Below are positions 17,588 to 25,893 of a stretch of 64,000 bases of DNA, piece after piece. Position 1 is the stretch's first letter. The number at the start of each line of letters is the position of its first letter. Origin of the DNA: Teichococcus aerophilus (GTDB taxonomy: Bacteria > Pseudomonadota > Alphaproteobacteria > Acetobacterales > Acetobacteraceae); the NCBI RefSeq assembly GCF_014490485.1, contig NZ_JACTVA010000005.1, positions 62,001 through 126,000 of the forward strand, written 5' to 3'. The position numbers and the translations under genes are program-made. Below the pieces are notes generated by a model. It had not been told where the DNA came from. It did no database searches and worked only from the letters and a program-made list of their open reading frames with translations.

Positions 17588-18400
17588 ATGTCCGCCACTA
17601 TGACAGCCGCACACCAGGGCGCACCGAACGGTGCGGCCCTGGCCTCCGCCACGGTCCTCGAGATCAAGGGACTGGTGAAGGAGTACTCCGCCGGCAAACC
17701 CGTTCTGAAAGGCATCGACGTCGCCGTGCCGGCCGAGGGCATCACCGCCATCATCGGCCCTTCCGGCACCGGCAAGTCGACGCTGATCCGCTGCATCAAC
17801 CGGTTGGTGGAGCCCACCAGCGGCTCCATCCGCCTGCATGGCGCGGAGCTGACCGGGCTGCGCGGGCGGAACCTGCGGCTGGCACGGCGGCGCATCGGCA
17901 TGGTGTTCCAGGAGTACAACCTGGTCGAGCGCCTGACGGTGATGGAGAACGTGCTCAGCGGGCGCCTCGGCTACGTTCCGCTCTGGCGCGCCTGGCTGCG
18001 CAAGTATCCGGAAGAGGACATCCAGCGCGCCTTCATGCTGCTGGATGCCGTGGGCCTGCCGGAGCACGCGACGCGGCGTGCCGACGCACTCTCCGGCGGC
18101 CAGCGCCAGCGCGTGGGCATTGCCCGCGCGCTGATGCAGCGGCCGGAGATCCTGCTGGCGGATGAGCCGACGTCCTCGCTGGACCCCCGCACGGCGGTGG
18201 AAGTGCTGGAACTGCTGACGCGCCTGACGGCGGCGGAGGGCGTTCCCGTCATCATCAACATCCACAATGTCGATCTCGCCAAGCGCTTCGCCCGCCGCAT
18301 CATTGGCATGTCCGGTGGCAGCGTGATCTTCGACGGGCCGCCGGAGGAGCTGGAGCAGCACCACCTGCGCGCCATCTACGGCGGCGAGGACTGGCTGTGA
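17588..18400 (+). CDS. phnC: PhnC-like phosphonate ABC transporter ATPase
   Basis: 270 residues. Walker [21 protein letters not shown]-loop [12 protein letters not shown], signature [15 protein letters not shown], Walker [13 protein letters not shown] and the H-switch region NIHNVDLA are all intact and ordered as in PhnC. The QEYNLV/RLT block and [17 protein letters not shown] linker are typical of phosphonate importers. It is the energising subunit for the two permeases that follow; its stop overlaps the first permease start as GTGA. Confidence 0.94.
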   Translation: MSATMTAAHQGAPNGAALASATVLEIKGLVKEYSAGKPVLKGIDVAVPAEGITAIIGPSGTGKSTLIRCINRLVEPTSGSIRLHGAELTGLRGRNLRLARRRIGMVFQEYNLVERLTVMENVLSGRLGYVPLWRAWLRKYPEEDIQRAFMLLDAVGLPEHATRRADALSGGQRQRVGIARALMQRPEILLADEPTSSLDPRTAVEVLELLTRLTAAEGVPVIINIHNVDLAKRFARRIIGMSGGSVIFDGPPEELEQHHLRAIYGGEDWL

Positions 18401-19185
18401 GCGCCACAACCTCCCCCCGCCGCCTGGCCTTCGCGCCCAACTGGCCGATGCGCCTGGCGCTGCTGGCGCTGGCTGTCTACACCGTCTGGGCCAGCACGCG
18501 GCTGGGCCTGACCTGGGACCGTGTGGCGCATGGCATGGGCGAAGGCGCCAAGCTGCTGGGCCGCATGGTGCCGCCGAATTTCGAACGCTGGCAGCTGCTG
18601 CTGGAAGGCCTGCTGGAAAGCCTGCAGATCGCCGTGCTGGCCTCCGCGCTCGGCATCCTCATCTCGTTGCCGCTCAGCATCCTGGCGGCACGCAACCTCT
18701 CCCCGCTATGGATTGCCGGGCCGGTGCGCGGCGTCATCGCGGTCTGCCGTTCGCTGCACTACGTCATCGTCGCCATCCTGTTCGTGAAGGCCATTGGCTT
18801 CGGCGCGCTGGCGGGCACGGCGGCGCTGGTGGTGGCCTCGGTCGGTTTCATCGCCAAGCTGTTCGCCGAAGCCATCGAGGAAATCTCGATGAAGCAGGTC
18901 GAGGCGATCCGCGCGACCGGCGCGGGCGTGATGAAGGTCATCGCCTATGCGGTGCTGCCGCAGGTGGCATCCCGCTTCATCGGCTTCTGCCTGTATCAGC
19001 TGGACAGCAACCTGCGGAATTCCACCCTGGTCGGCATCGTCGGTGCCGGTGGCATCGGCGGCACGTTGTTCGCAGCGTTCAAGCGCTTCGACTATGATTT
19101 CGTCGCCGCCATCCTGCTTTCCATCATCGCCCTCATCTTCCTGGCCGAGATCATCTCCGGCCGTGTCCGGGCCGCCCTGCGATGA
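18397..19185 (+). CDS. phnE: PhnE-like phosphonate ABC transporter permease 1
   Basis: 262 residues with about six membrane segments, the first at residues 13-30 and the last at the C-terminus ([21 protein letters not shown]). The BPD-type coupling loop [33 protein letters not shown] carries the EAA motif that docks on the ATPase. Start is GTG overlapping the phnC stop. Together with the next gene it forms the heterodimeric channel. Confidence 0.92.
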   Translation: MSATTSPRRLAFAPNWPMRLALLALAVYTVWASTRLGLTWDRVAHGMGEGAKLLGRMVPPNFERWQLLLEGLLESLQIAVLASALGILISLPLSILAARNLSPLWIAGPVRGVIAVCRSLHYVIVAILFVKAIGFGALAGTAALVVASVGFIAKLFAEAIEEISMKQVEAIRATGAGVMKVIAYAVLPQVASRFIGFCLYQLDSNLRNSTLVGIVGAGGIGGTLFAAFKRFDYDFVAAILLSIIALIFLAEIISGRVRAALR

Positions 19186-20003
19186 ACAGCATGACCCATG
19201 ATCCTGTCGCGCCGCTGCGGCGCGAGTGGCAGCGCCACACGCCCGCGCAGCGCATCTCCCGCTGGATGGTCTGGCTGGTCTGCGTCGCCGCCGTCGTCTG
19301 GGCGGTGCGCAGCATCGACATCATTCCGGAATTCCTCGCGGATGCGCCGGAGCAGATGGCCGACATGCTGGTGCGGATGTGGCCGCCCGATATCGCCCAC
19401 TACTACCCGGCCGTGCACAACGCGATGATCGAGACGCTGCATATCGCGACGCTCGGCACCGTGTTCTGCTTCGTGCTGGCCATCCCTCTGGCGCTGATGG
19501 CGGCCCGCAATGTCTGCACCATCAAGCCGCTGAACGTGCTGGCGCAGTTGGGCCTGGTGGCATCCCGTTCGGTGAACTCGCTGGTCTGGGCGCTGCTGTT
19601 CGTGGCCATCTTCGGCCCGGGCGCGGCGGCGGGCGTCTTCGCCATCGCCTTCCGCTCTGTCGGCTTCGTCGGCAAGCTGCTGGCGGAAGCGCTGGAGGAA
19701 ACCAATCCCGGCCCGCGGGAAGCGCTGCGCGCCGCCGGTGCACCCTGGGGCGCCGAGTTGCTGAAGGGCGTCTGGCCGCAGGTGCAGCCGGCCTTCTGGG
19801 GCATCGCGCTGTTCCGCTGGGACATCAACGTGCGTGAAAGCGCCGTGCTGGGCCTGGTCGGCGCCGGCGGCATCGGCCTGGTGCTCGATGACGCCATCAA
19901 CTTCTTCCAGTGGGAGCGCGTGGCGACGGTGCTGCTCGCCATCCTGGTGGTGGTGCTGCTGGCCGAGATCGTCGTCACCCGCATCCGGGCGAGGCTGATT
20001 TGA
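19182..20003 (+). CDS. phnE: PhnE-like phosphonate ABC transporter permease 2
   Basis: 273 residues, homologous in layout to the preceding permease, with a longer basic N-terminus (LRREWQRHTPAQRISRW) before helix 1. EAA loop: EALEETNPGPREALRAAGAPWGAELLKGVWPQV. The end VLLAILVVVLLAEIVVTRIRARLI is the last helix and a basic tail. ATG overlaps the upstream stop as ATGA, and its own stop overlaps the glpD start as TGATG, so the unit is translationally coupled from phosphatase to dehydrogenase. Confidence 0.92.
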   Translation: MNSMTHDPVAPLRREWQRHTPAQRISRWMVWLVCVAAVVWAVRSIDIIPEFLADAPEQMADMLVRMWPPDIAHYYPAVHNAMIETLHIATLGTVFCFVLAIPLALMAARNVCTIKPLNVLAQLGLVASRSVNSLVWALLFVAIFGPGAAAGVFAIAFRSVGFVGKLLAEALEETNPGPREALRAAGAPWGAELLKGVWPQVQPAFWGIALFRWDINVRESAVLGLVGAGGIGLVLDDAINFFQWERVATVLLAILVVVLLAEIVVTRIRARLI

Positions 20004-21496
20004 TGCGTGAGATGGTTGACCTGCTGGTCATCGGCGGCGGCGTCAACGGCGCCGGCATCGCGCGGGATGCGGCGGGGCGCGGCCTCTCCGTCACCCTGGT
20101 GGAGCGGGGCGATCTGGGCGGCGCCACCTCCTCCAACTCCTCCAAGCTGGTGCATGGCGGGTTGCGCTACCTGGAGCATCGCGAATTTCGGCTGGTGCGC
20201 GAAGCGCTGGCGGAGCGCGAAGTGCTGCTGCGGCTGGCCCCGCACATCGTCTGGCCCATGCGTTTTGTACTGCCGCATGTGCCGGAGATGCGGGCGCGCT
20301 GGATGCTCCGCGCCGGCCTGTTCCTCTACGACCACCTGGCCAAGCGGGTTACGCTGCCGGGCAGCGAGGCGCTGGATCTGCGCCGCCACCCCTGGGGTGC
20401 ACCGCTGAACGGACATGCCACGCACGGCTTCGCCTATTCCGACGCCTGGGTGGAGGATTCCCGCCTCGTCGTGCTGAATGCGCGGGACGCCGCCGCACGC
20501 GGCGCCGAGATCCGCGTCCGCACCACCTTCACCGGCGCCAGGCGCGATGCCGAGGGCTGGACGGTGACGGTGGAGGCCGAGGACGGCCGCACCGAGACGC
20601 TGCGTGCCCGCGCCATCGCCAACGCCGCCGGCCCCTGGGTGATGCAGGCGTTGGATGGCACCGGCGTGCAGGCACCGGACCGCATCCGGCTGGTGCGCGG
20701 CAGCCACATCGTGGTGCCGGCGCTGTATGCGGGGAACCAGGCTTACATCCTGCAGAATGACGACCGCCGCGTCGTGTTCGTCATTCCCTATCAGGGCCGC
20801 TTCACCCTGATCGGCACCACGGACGTGCCGCACGACCCGGCCAGCGGCCCGCCGCGCTGCACGCCGGAAGAAGCCGCCTATCTCTGCGCCGCCGTCTCCC
20901 GCCAGTTCCGCAAGCCGGTGACGCCGGAGGACATCGTCTGGACCTATTCCGGCGTCCGCCCGCTGCACGACGACGGGGCGGAGAACCCCTCCGCCGTGAC
21001 GCGCGACTACGTACTGAAGCTGGACCGTTCCGCTGCCCCGCTGCTTTCCATCTTCGGCGGCAAGATCACCACCTTCCGCCGCCTGGCAGAGGATGCGACG
21101 ACCCAGCTTTGCGATGCGCTGGGCCGGCCGGGCGGTGCCTGGACCGCGGGCTCCACCCTACCAGGCGGCGACCTCGGCGGCCGGACGCCGGAGGCCTTCC
21201 TGAAGGAGGCGGCACGCCGCTACCCGTTCCTGCAGGACGCCACCTTGCAGCGACTGTTCCACTGCTATGGCGGGGAGCTGGACCGGGTGCTGGGCGAGGC
21301 ACGTGACGCCGCGGAGCTGGGCCATGACCTGGGCGGCGGCATTACCGAACGGGAATTGTCCTGGATGGTGCAGCAGGAATGGGTAAGGCGGCCGGAGGAT
21401 GCACTGTGGCGCCGCACCAAACGCGGCCTGCACATGACCGAGGACGAACGCCAAGCTTTTGCCCACGCCTTCAGCGGCGTGGCACAGGCGGCCTAG
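20003..21496 (+). CDS. glpD: FAD-dependent glycerol-3-phosphate dehydrogenase (GlpD family)
   Basis: 497 residues, right for aerobic GlpD. N-terminal FAD motif DLLVIGGGVNGAGIARDAAGRG, then GATSSNSSKLVHGGLRYLE (the GlpD signature around the flavin), VRGSHIVVP, GRFTLIGTTDVPHDP, and YSGVRPLHDDG. The C-terminal helical domain holds ITERELSWMVQQEWVRRPEDALWRRTKRG, all family hallmarks. It oxidises glycerol-3-phosphate to dihydroxyacetone phosphate at the membrane, passing electrons to quinone. Its place as the last coupled gene of a phosphonate-type importer operon under a GlpR-like regulator is the strongest clue that the imported ligand yields glycerol-3-phosphate. Confidence 0.93.
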   Translation: MREMVDLLVIGGGVNGAGIARDAAGRGLSVTLVERGDLGGATSSNSSKLVHGGLRYLEHREFRLVREALAEREVLLRLAPHIVWPMRFVLPHVPEMRARWMLRAGLFLYDHLAKRVTLPGSEALDLRRHPWGAPLNGHATHGFAYSDAWVEDSRLVVLNARDAAARGAEIRVRTTFTGARRDAEGWTVTVEAEDGRTETLRARAIANAAGPWVMQALDGTGVQAPDRIRLVRGSHIVVPALYAGNQAYILQNDDRRVVFVIPYQGRFTLIGTTDVPHDPASGPPRCTPEEAAYLCAAVSRQFRKPVTPEDIVWTYSGVRPLHDDGAENPSAVTRDYVLKLDRSAAPLLSIFGGKITTFRRLAEDATTQLCDALGRPGGAWTAGSTLPGGDLGGRTPEAFLKEAARRYPFLQDATLQRLFHCYGGELDRVLGEARDAAELGHDLGGGITERELSWMVQQEWVRRPEDALWRRTKRGLHMTEDERQAFAHAFSGVAQAA

Positions 21497-21600
21497 AACG
21501 TGATGGCTTGAGGTGGAATCACCGAAAGCCTGAATCACGCGATCAAACACAGGCACAGAGCATGGTGCGTCAACGAATGTGACGCATTATGCTCTAGTCA
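21497..21600. repeat. Two-hairpin palindromic intergenic element
   Basis: Immediately after glpD, CGTGATGGCTT (21499-21509) pairs with AAGCC (21526-21530) and ATCACG (21534-21539), enclosing a GGTG/CACC stem (21512-21523). A second hairpin follows: AGAGCATGGTGCGTC (21557-21571) with GACGCATTATGCTCT (21581-21595), 13 of 15 Watson-Crick plus two G-U pairs, 9-base loop. This looks like a dispersed palindromic element rather than a simple terminator, since no T-run follows; it may still end transcription from both sides. Confidence 0.5.
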
Positions 21601-21678
21601 CCATCAAACTCGCCGCAGCTTGAAAGGCATGGTGGGCGCTTTCCAGCGCTGGCCATGCCCTTGCCGCTTCAGGAAGGC

Positions 21679-21915
21679 TCAGCCTGGCGGGGCTTCCGCC
21701 TGCTGGGTGCGGCCGGCGGTGGCCGCCTGCCACTGGCGCTGCACATCCGCGTTCACGGAGTCAGCCGACTGGCCGGGCTGTACCACCGTGGTGGCGCCAT
21801 TCAGGCTGAAACGGTACGGGCGTTGGTGCCGGCCGGCCTTCTCGACACAGCGGGCGATGACGTGGGGAAGATAGTCGTCGATCCGGGTGGGATAGTCCTC
21901 GATCTCACTGCCCAT
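21679..21915 (-). CDS. Small hypothetical protein
   Basis: 78 residues from ATG 21915, which has AGGAGGAA 6-8 bases upstream, a near-perfect ribosome-binding site that decides the start. The sequence is soluble and acidic at the N-terminus (GSEIEDYPTRIDDYLPHVIARCVEK) and Gln/Ala-rich at the end. No known domain is recognised. It reads away from the histidine kinase gene that ends at 21971 (56 bases upstream) and could be the last gene of that operon. Confidence 0.65.
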   Translation of the reverse strand: MGSEIEDYPTRIDDYLPHVIARCVEKAGRHQRPYRFSLNGATTVVQPGQSADSVNADVQRQWQAATAGRTQQAEAPPG

Positions 21916-21970
21916 GTCGGTTCCTCCTTGTCGTTGGATCCAGACTAGGCGTGGCCGCGCCGGCCTGCGA

Positions 21971-23554
21971 TCACAACATCTCGATCCCATCTGCCAGGGC
22001 CGCGCTCTCCGCCGCCGGCAGCGTGACCCGGAAGGCGGCGCCCCGCGCGGCAGGGATCAGGGCCATGCTGCCGCCCGCGCCTTCCACCAGCGACCGGGCG
22101 ATGGGGAGGCCTAGCCCGGTGCCGCCCTGCTCCCGCGCCGTGGTGAAAAAGGGGTCGAAGGCACGGGCGGCGTTGGCGGCGGAGAGGCCCGGGCCGTCAT
22201 CGGCCACCTCCATCACCGCGGCCGCGCCGGCCTGCACCAGCGTGATGTGGACGTGGCTGCCGGGCCCGGCATGCGCCAGGGTATTGCCCAGCAGACTGTC
22301 CAGCACCGTCGCCGCCGCTTCCGGTGGAAAGGCGGCCAGGGCATCCCCAGCCACCGTCACGCGCAGCGCCGGGAACCGTGTGGCGGCGGCTTCCGCCAGC
22401 GGGCACAGCGCGGACCGGCCGCCGCCTGCCGCCATGTCCGCCCGCGCCAGCTCCAGCAGGCCGCTCACCAGCCGGTCCAGCCGCGCCACGCCGTCCTCGA
22501 TGCGCGCGGCGAAGCGGGCGCGTTCCTCGGGCGTCATCGCCTCGCCGTGCTCGGACAGCAATTCGGCCGCGCCGCGCATCGCCGCCAGCGGCGTCTTGAA
22601 CTCGTGGCTGACATGGGCCGCCAGGCTGCGGACATAGGTGGCCCGGCCCTCCAGCGTCGCCGTCATGCGGGCGATGGCATCGGCGAGGTCCACCGCCTCC
22701 CGCACCGCGGTGGCCGGCAGGGTCGGCAGCGGCCCCTGCCCGCCGGCTGCGACCTGCCGCGCCGCGCGCACGACAGCGGCCAGTGGTTGCGTGATCAGGC
22801 GGGAAGCCAGCGCCGCCAGCGCGGCCACCAGCAACAACAGCAGCAACCCGACTGCCGCGATCTGCGGCGCCTTGCCCACCACCGTCTGCCGGACCGTCGC
22901 GGGCGTGCGAGAGAGCAGCACCACCGCCTCCACCTGCGGGCCGTTCAGTACCGGCATGGCGAGATGCACCCGCAGGCCGGCGGTGCGGCTGATGCCTTCC
23001 GGCACATCGGTCGCGATCTTCTCCCGCTGGCGCAGCACGGCGCGGGGCTGGCCGGCGCGCGCGGCCTCCACCTCCTCCAGCCCCGCCAGGGACAGGCCGG
23101 TGTCGTTGCCGGTGGAGGCAACGACGGTGCCGGCGGCATCCAACAACCGCAACGCCGCCAGCGTTACCGCCTGGGTATCCCGCAACACCGGCAGCAGCCG
23201 CGCGCCGGCCTCGGCCGCCAGCGGGATCGGCGGGGGGCCGGGGTGCGGATCGGGGGCGAAAGGCAGCACCGGGTCGTCGGCCAGATCGAGGCCGCGCCGC
23301 CGCGCCGTCTCCAACGCCCGGGTGGTCAGGCCATCGGCCAGGCTTTCCGCCTGGATGCCGCGCGTGGCCCGCCAGGCTCCGGCCAGGACCGCCGCCTGCG
23401 CCCGCAGCTCCGATTCCGTTTGCCGGACCAGCGCGCTTTCATACAGCCGCAGCGCCCAGAGCGCGGAGAGCGGCAGCGCCAGCACGACGACGTTGCTGAG
23501 CAGCAGCAACGTCCGCAAGCGGGGCCGCCGGAAGCGGCGCAGGCCTATTCGCAT
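21971..23554 (-). CDS. creC: Sensor histidine kinase, CreC-like
   Basis: 527 residues. Membrane segments at about 17-38 and 232-255 frame a 190-residue periplasmic sensor region; a HAMP linker follows (SRLITQPLAAVVRAARQVAAGG). HisKA is LAAHVSHEFKTPLAAMRGAAELL with phospho-acceptor His317, and the ATPase domain has a degenerate N-box LDSLLGNTLAHAG, G1 EVADDGPGLS and G2 EQGGTGLGLPIARSLVEGAGG. The gene starts 10 bases inside the response-regulator gene. The creC name rests on pairing with a divergent creD gene; the sensed signal is unknown. Confidence 0.85.
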   Translation of the reverse strand: MRIGLRRFRRPRLRTLLLLSNVVVLALPLSALWALRLYESALVRQTESELRAQAAVLAGAWRATRGIQAESLADGLTTRALETARRRGLDLADDPVLPFAPDPHPGPPPIPLAAEAGARLLPVLRDTQAVTLAALRLLDAAGTVVASTGNDTGLSLAGLEEVEAARAGQPRAVLRQREKIATDVPEGISRTAGLRVHLAMPVLNGPQVEAVVLLSRTPATVRQTVVGKAPQIAAVGLLLLLLVAALAALASRLITQPLAAVVRAARQVAAGGQGPLPTLPATAVREAVDLADAIARMTATLEGRATYVRSLAAHVSHEFKTPLAAMRGAAELLSEHGEAMTPEERARFAARIEDGVARLDRLVSGLLELARADMAAGGGRSALCPLAEAAATRFPALRVTVAGDALAAFPPEAAATVLDSLLGNTLAHAGPGSHVHITLVQAGAAAVMEVADDGPGLSAANAARAFDPFFTTAREQGGTGLGLPIARSLVEGAGGSMALIPAARGAAFRVTLPAAESAALADGIEML

Positions 23555-24267
23555 GAGCCGAGGCGATAGCCAAAGCCCGGCAGAGTTTCGACCGGCGTGG
23601 CGCCGAGCGCGGCGAACTTGGCCCGCAGCCGCCTGATATGGCTGTCGATCGTGCGGTCGGAGACCACGCGCTCCACCACATAGGCGCCATCCATCAGCGC
23701 GTCCCGGGTGAAGACGCGGCCGGGGCGGCGCAGCAGGGTGCGGAGCAGGCCGAATTCGGTGGCGGTCAGCACCACGTCCCGCCCATCCCAGGTGACGCGG
23801 GCGGTGCCGCTGTCCAGCGCCAGGCGGCCATGGTGCAGCGCCTCCCCGGCAGGTGGCGGAGCCGGTGCGGGCGCCGGGACCGGCGGCGCTGCCGGGGCCC
23901 CACGGCGCAGCACAGCGCGGATTCGTGCCACAAGTTCCCGCGGGCTGAAGGGCTTGGTCAGGTAGTCGTCACCGCCGATCTCCAGCCCCACCACGCGGTC
24001 CACCTCATCGTCGCGGGAGGAGAGGAACAGGATCGGCACCGAAGCCGCCGGGCCGGGCGTGGCGCGCAGCGCGCGGCAGACCTCGGTGCCTTCCATCTCC
24101 GGCAGCATCACGTCCAGCACCATCAGGTCGGGGGCCTGCGCGCGGGCCAGCGCCAGGCCGGCGGCGCCGTCGGCGGCCTCCAGCACCTCGAACCCTGCGC
24201 GGGAGAGTGCGAAGCGCACGATGTCCCGGATCGCCGCATCGTCGTCCACGATCAGGATGCGCGGCAT
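23545..24267 (-). CDS. creB: OmpR-family response regulator, CreB-like
   Basis: 240 residues. Receiver domain: acidic triad in ILIVDDDAAIRD, phospho-acceptor Asp52 in LMVLDVMLPEMEG, Lys in YLTKPFSPRELVARI. A Pro/Ala-rich linker (PAAPPVPAPAPAPPP) leads to the OmpR winged HTH (VVLTATEFGLLRTLLRRPGRVFTRDALMDGAY; DSHIRRLRAKF). GGGAGGAC lies just before ATG 24267. It forms an operon with the kinase gene and is divergent from creD, its likely target as in the E. coli CreBC regulon. Confidence 0.88.
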   Translation of the reverse strand: MPRILIVDDDAAIRDIVRFALSRAGFEVLEAADGAAGLALARAQAPDLMVLDVMLPEMEGTEVCRALRATPGPAASVPILFLSSRDDEVDRVVGLEIGGDDYLTKPFSPRELVARIRAVLRRGAPAAPPVPAPAPAPPPAGEALHHGRLALDSGTARVTWDGRDVVLTATEFGLLRTLLRRPGRVFTRDALMDGAYVVERVVSDRTIDSHIRRLRAKFAALGATPVETLPGFGYRLGSCE

Positions 24268-24361
24268 CCGTCCTCCCGTTGCGTGGTGTCGTTCCGTACG
24301 TGTCGCCGCCTGCGGGGCGGCGCAACGGTGGTGGCCCTGCTCACGGCGCCTCTGCACCGGA

Positions 24362-24378
24362 TTTGCACAGGTTTGGCA
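24362..24378. promoter_or_regulatory. Direct-repeat pair in the creB-creD divergent region
   Basis: TTTGCAC (24362-24368) and TTTGGCA (24372-24378) repeat with a 10-base period, the spacing OmpR-type regulators bind. The classical E. coli CreB box is not present. This is a weak candidate. Confidence 0.3.
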
Positions 24379-24455
24379 AGGCATTTCCCAGCGAGCGTCA
24401 TCCGCCCGGCACGGCGGGCGGCGAGGATGGCGTGGTGTTTGAGGAAGACCCGCGC

Positions 24456-25808
24456 ATGAACGATGTCCCTGCCCCGCCCCCGCTGCCTGCCGCGCCGCGG
24501 CCGCCATTCCGCCTGGGCCGTGCCGGCAAGCTCGGCCTTGTCGGCGGCCTGTTGTTGCTGCTGCTGGTGCCGCATCTGATGATCGAGGCCGTCATCGGCG
24601 AGCGCGAATCCTACAGCGAGGAGGTCCGCAGAGGCGTCGCGCAGAGCTGGGGGCAGCCGCAATCCCTGCTGGGCCCTGTGCTGGTGGTGCCGACCCGCAC
24701 CGCCGCCCCCCGCCCCGGCGTCACCGCAACGATGGAGCCGCTGCGTTGGGACACCGGCTATATCGCTGTGCTGCCCACCCAGTTGGATGCCGAGGTACGG
24801 CTGGCACCGGAACGCCGCCGCCGCGGGTTGTTCGAGGCCGTGGTCTATGAGGCGGAGGCCGCGCTCTCCGCCACCCTCGCTATCCCGGCCATCAAGGTGC
24901 CGGATGGGACCGAGCTGCTGTGGCCGCAGGCCTTCCTGGTGACCGGGGCCTCCGACCTACGTGCTGCCGCCGGCGGTGCGCGGCTTTCCGCCGACGGGCG
25001 GGAGCTGGTCGCGGGCGATGCCTCGGATGCCAGTTGCGTCGGCGCCGAGCTGATCCGCTGGGAACTGGGCCTGGCGGGCCCGCCAGCACCGGACCAGCGC
25101 CTGGCGTTGCAGGGAAGCCTGGCGCTGCGCGGCACCGGCAGCTTCAGCCTTATGCCGCTGGCGCGCCATGCCAACCTGACCGTGGCAGCGCCCTGGCCGA
25201 CGCCGAGCTTCCAGGGCGCCGGGTTGCCGGTGCGTGCGGATATCACCGATAGCGGCTTCAACGCCAGTTGGCGGGAAGGCACCGGCCAGGCGCTGGTGCG
25301 CAACCTCAGCGCCAATTGGTGCCAGGGCCTGGCGCAGGCCGGCATGCCGGTGGGTGTCGAGTTGCTGGAAGCAGTGCCGACTTACCGCATGGTCACCCGC
25401 GCCTCGAAATACGCGGCGATGTTCCTGGCGCTCGCCTTCCTGACCTATGTGCTGTTCGAGCTGGTGGCGGCGGTCCGCATCCATCTGGTGCAGTACGGGC
25501 TGCTGGGACTTTCCGTGGTGCTGTTCCCGCTGTTGCTGGTGGCCTTCGGCGAACCGCTGGGCTTCGCGGCCGCCTTTGCCATCAGCGCCGCTGCGGTGGT
25601 CATCCAGTCCTCGGCCTACACGGCGGCCGTCACCCGCAGGCCGGGGCTGACCGGGCTGTTCGCCGCCATCCTGGCCGGGCTGTTCGGCTTTCTTTACGTC
25701 GTGCTGAGCCTGGAGGCCTACGCGCTGCTGGCGGGCGCCGTGGCACTGTTCGCCGCGCTCTCGGCCGTCATGGTCGTGACCCGGCGGGTGGATTGGGCGG
25801 GAGGCTGA
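24456..25808 (+). CDS. creD: CreD-family inner-membrane protein
   Basis: 450 residues. After a Pro-rich cytoplasmic start, helix 1 (LGLVGGLLLLLLVPHLMIEAVI) leads to the CreD signature RESYSEEVRRGVAQSWGQ then LLGPVLVVP, a large periplasmic domain (about residues 60-310), and then five to six helices at the C-terminus starting YAAMFLALAFLTYVLFELV. Start ATG 24456 gives the family-like N-terminus. CreD is the main CreBC-regulated membrane protein linked to envelope integrity and beta-lactam response in other bacteria; the mechanism is unknown. Confidence 0.9.
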   Translation: MNDVPAPPPLPAAPRPPFRLGRAGKLGLVGGLLLLLLVPHLMIEAVIGERESYSEEVRRGVAQSWGQPQSLLGPVLVVPTRTAAPRPGVTATMEPLRWDTGYIAVLPTQLDAEVRLAPERRRRGLFEAVVYEAEAALSATLAIPAIKVPDGTELLWPQAFLVTGASDLRAAAGGARLSADGRELVAGDASDASCVGAELIRWELGLAGPPAPDQRLALQGSLALRGTGSFSLMPLARHANLTVAAPWPTPSFQGAGLPVRADITDSGFNASWREGTGQALVRNLSANWCQGLAQAGMPVGVELLEAVPTYRMVTRASKYAAMFLALAFLTYVLFELVAAVRIHLVQYGLLGLSVVLFPLLLVAFGEPLGFAAAFAISAAAVVIQSSAYTAAVTRRPGLTGLFAAILAGLFGFLYVVLSLEAYALLAGAVALFAALSAVMVVTRRVDWAGG

Positions 25809-25849
25809 AGCAGGCGGGTACGGGGCCGGCCTTGAAGTGAGCCTCGATG

Positions 25850-25887
25850 CCATCCATCTACCATCCACACGGATGGTATATGGATGG
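25850..25887 (+). promoter_or_regulatory. Nested inverted repeat, candidate CopG-family operator
   Basis: CCATCCATCTACCATCC (25850-25866) and GGATGGTATATGGATGG (25871-25887) are reverse complements at 16 of 17 positions around an ACAC centre. Each arm itself contains two half-sites (ATGGATGG and GGATGGTA), giving four tandem half-sites, the arrangement expected for cooperative ribbon-helix-helix dimers. It ends 6 bases before the regulator start codon, so binding would block its own promoter or ribosome-binding site. Confidence 0.6.
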
Positions 25888-25893
25888 CGCATC

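Noticed and set aside
16382-18409. Minus-strand open frame of 675 codons antisense to the HAD, phnD and phnC genes
   Set aside because: High-GC antisense frame; the plus strand encodes well-conserved proteins with all motifs and overlapping starts. The antisense product is Gly/Ala/His/Arg-rich with no domain.
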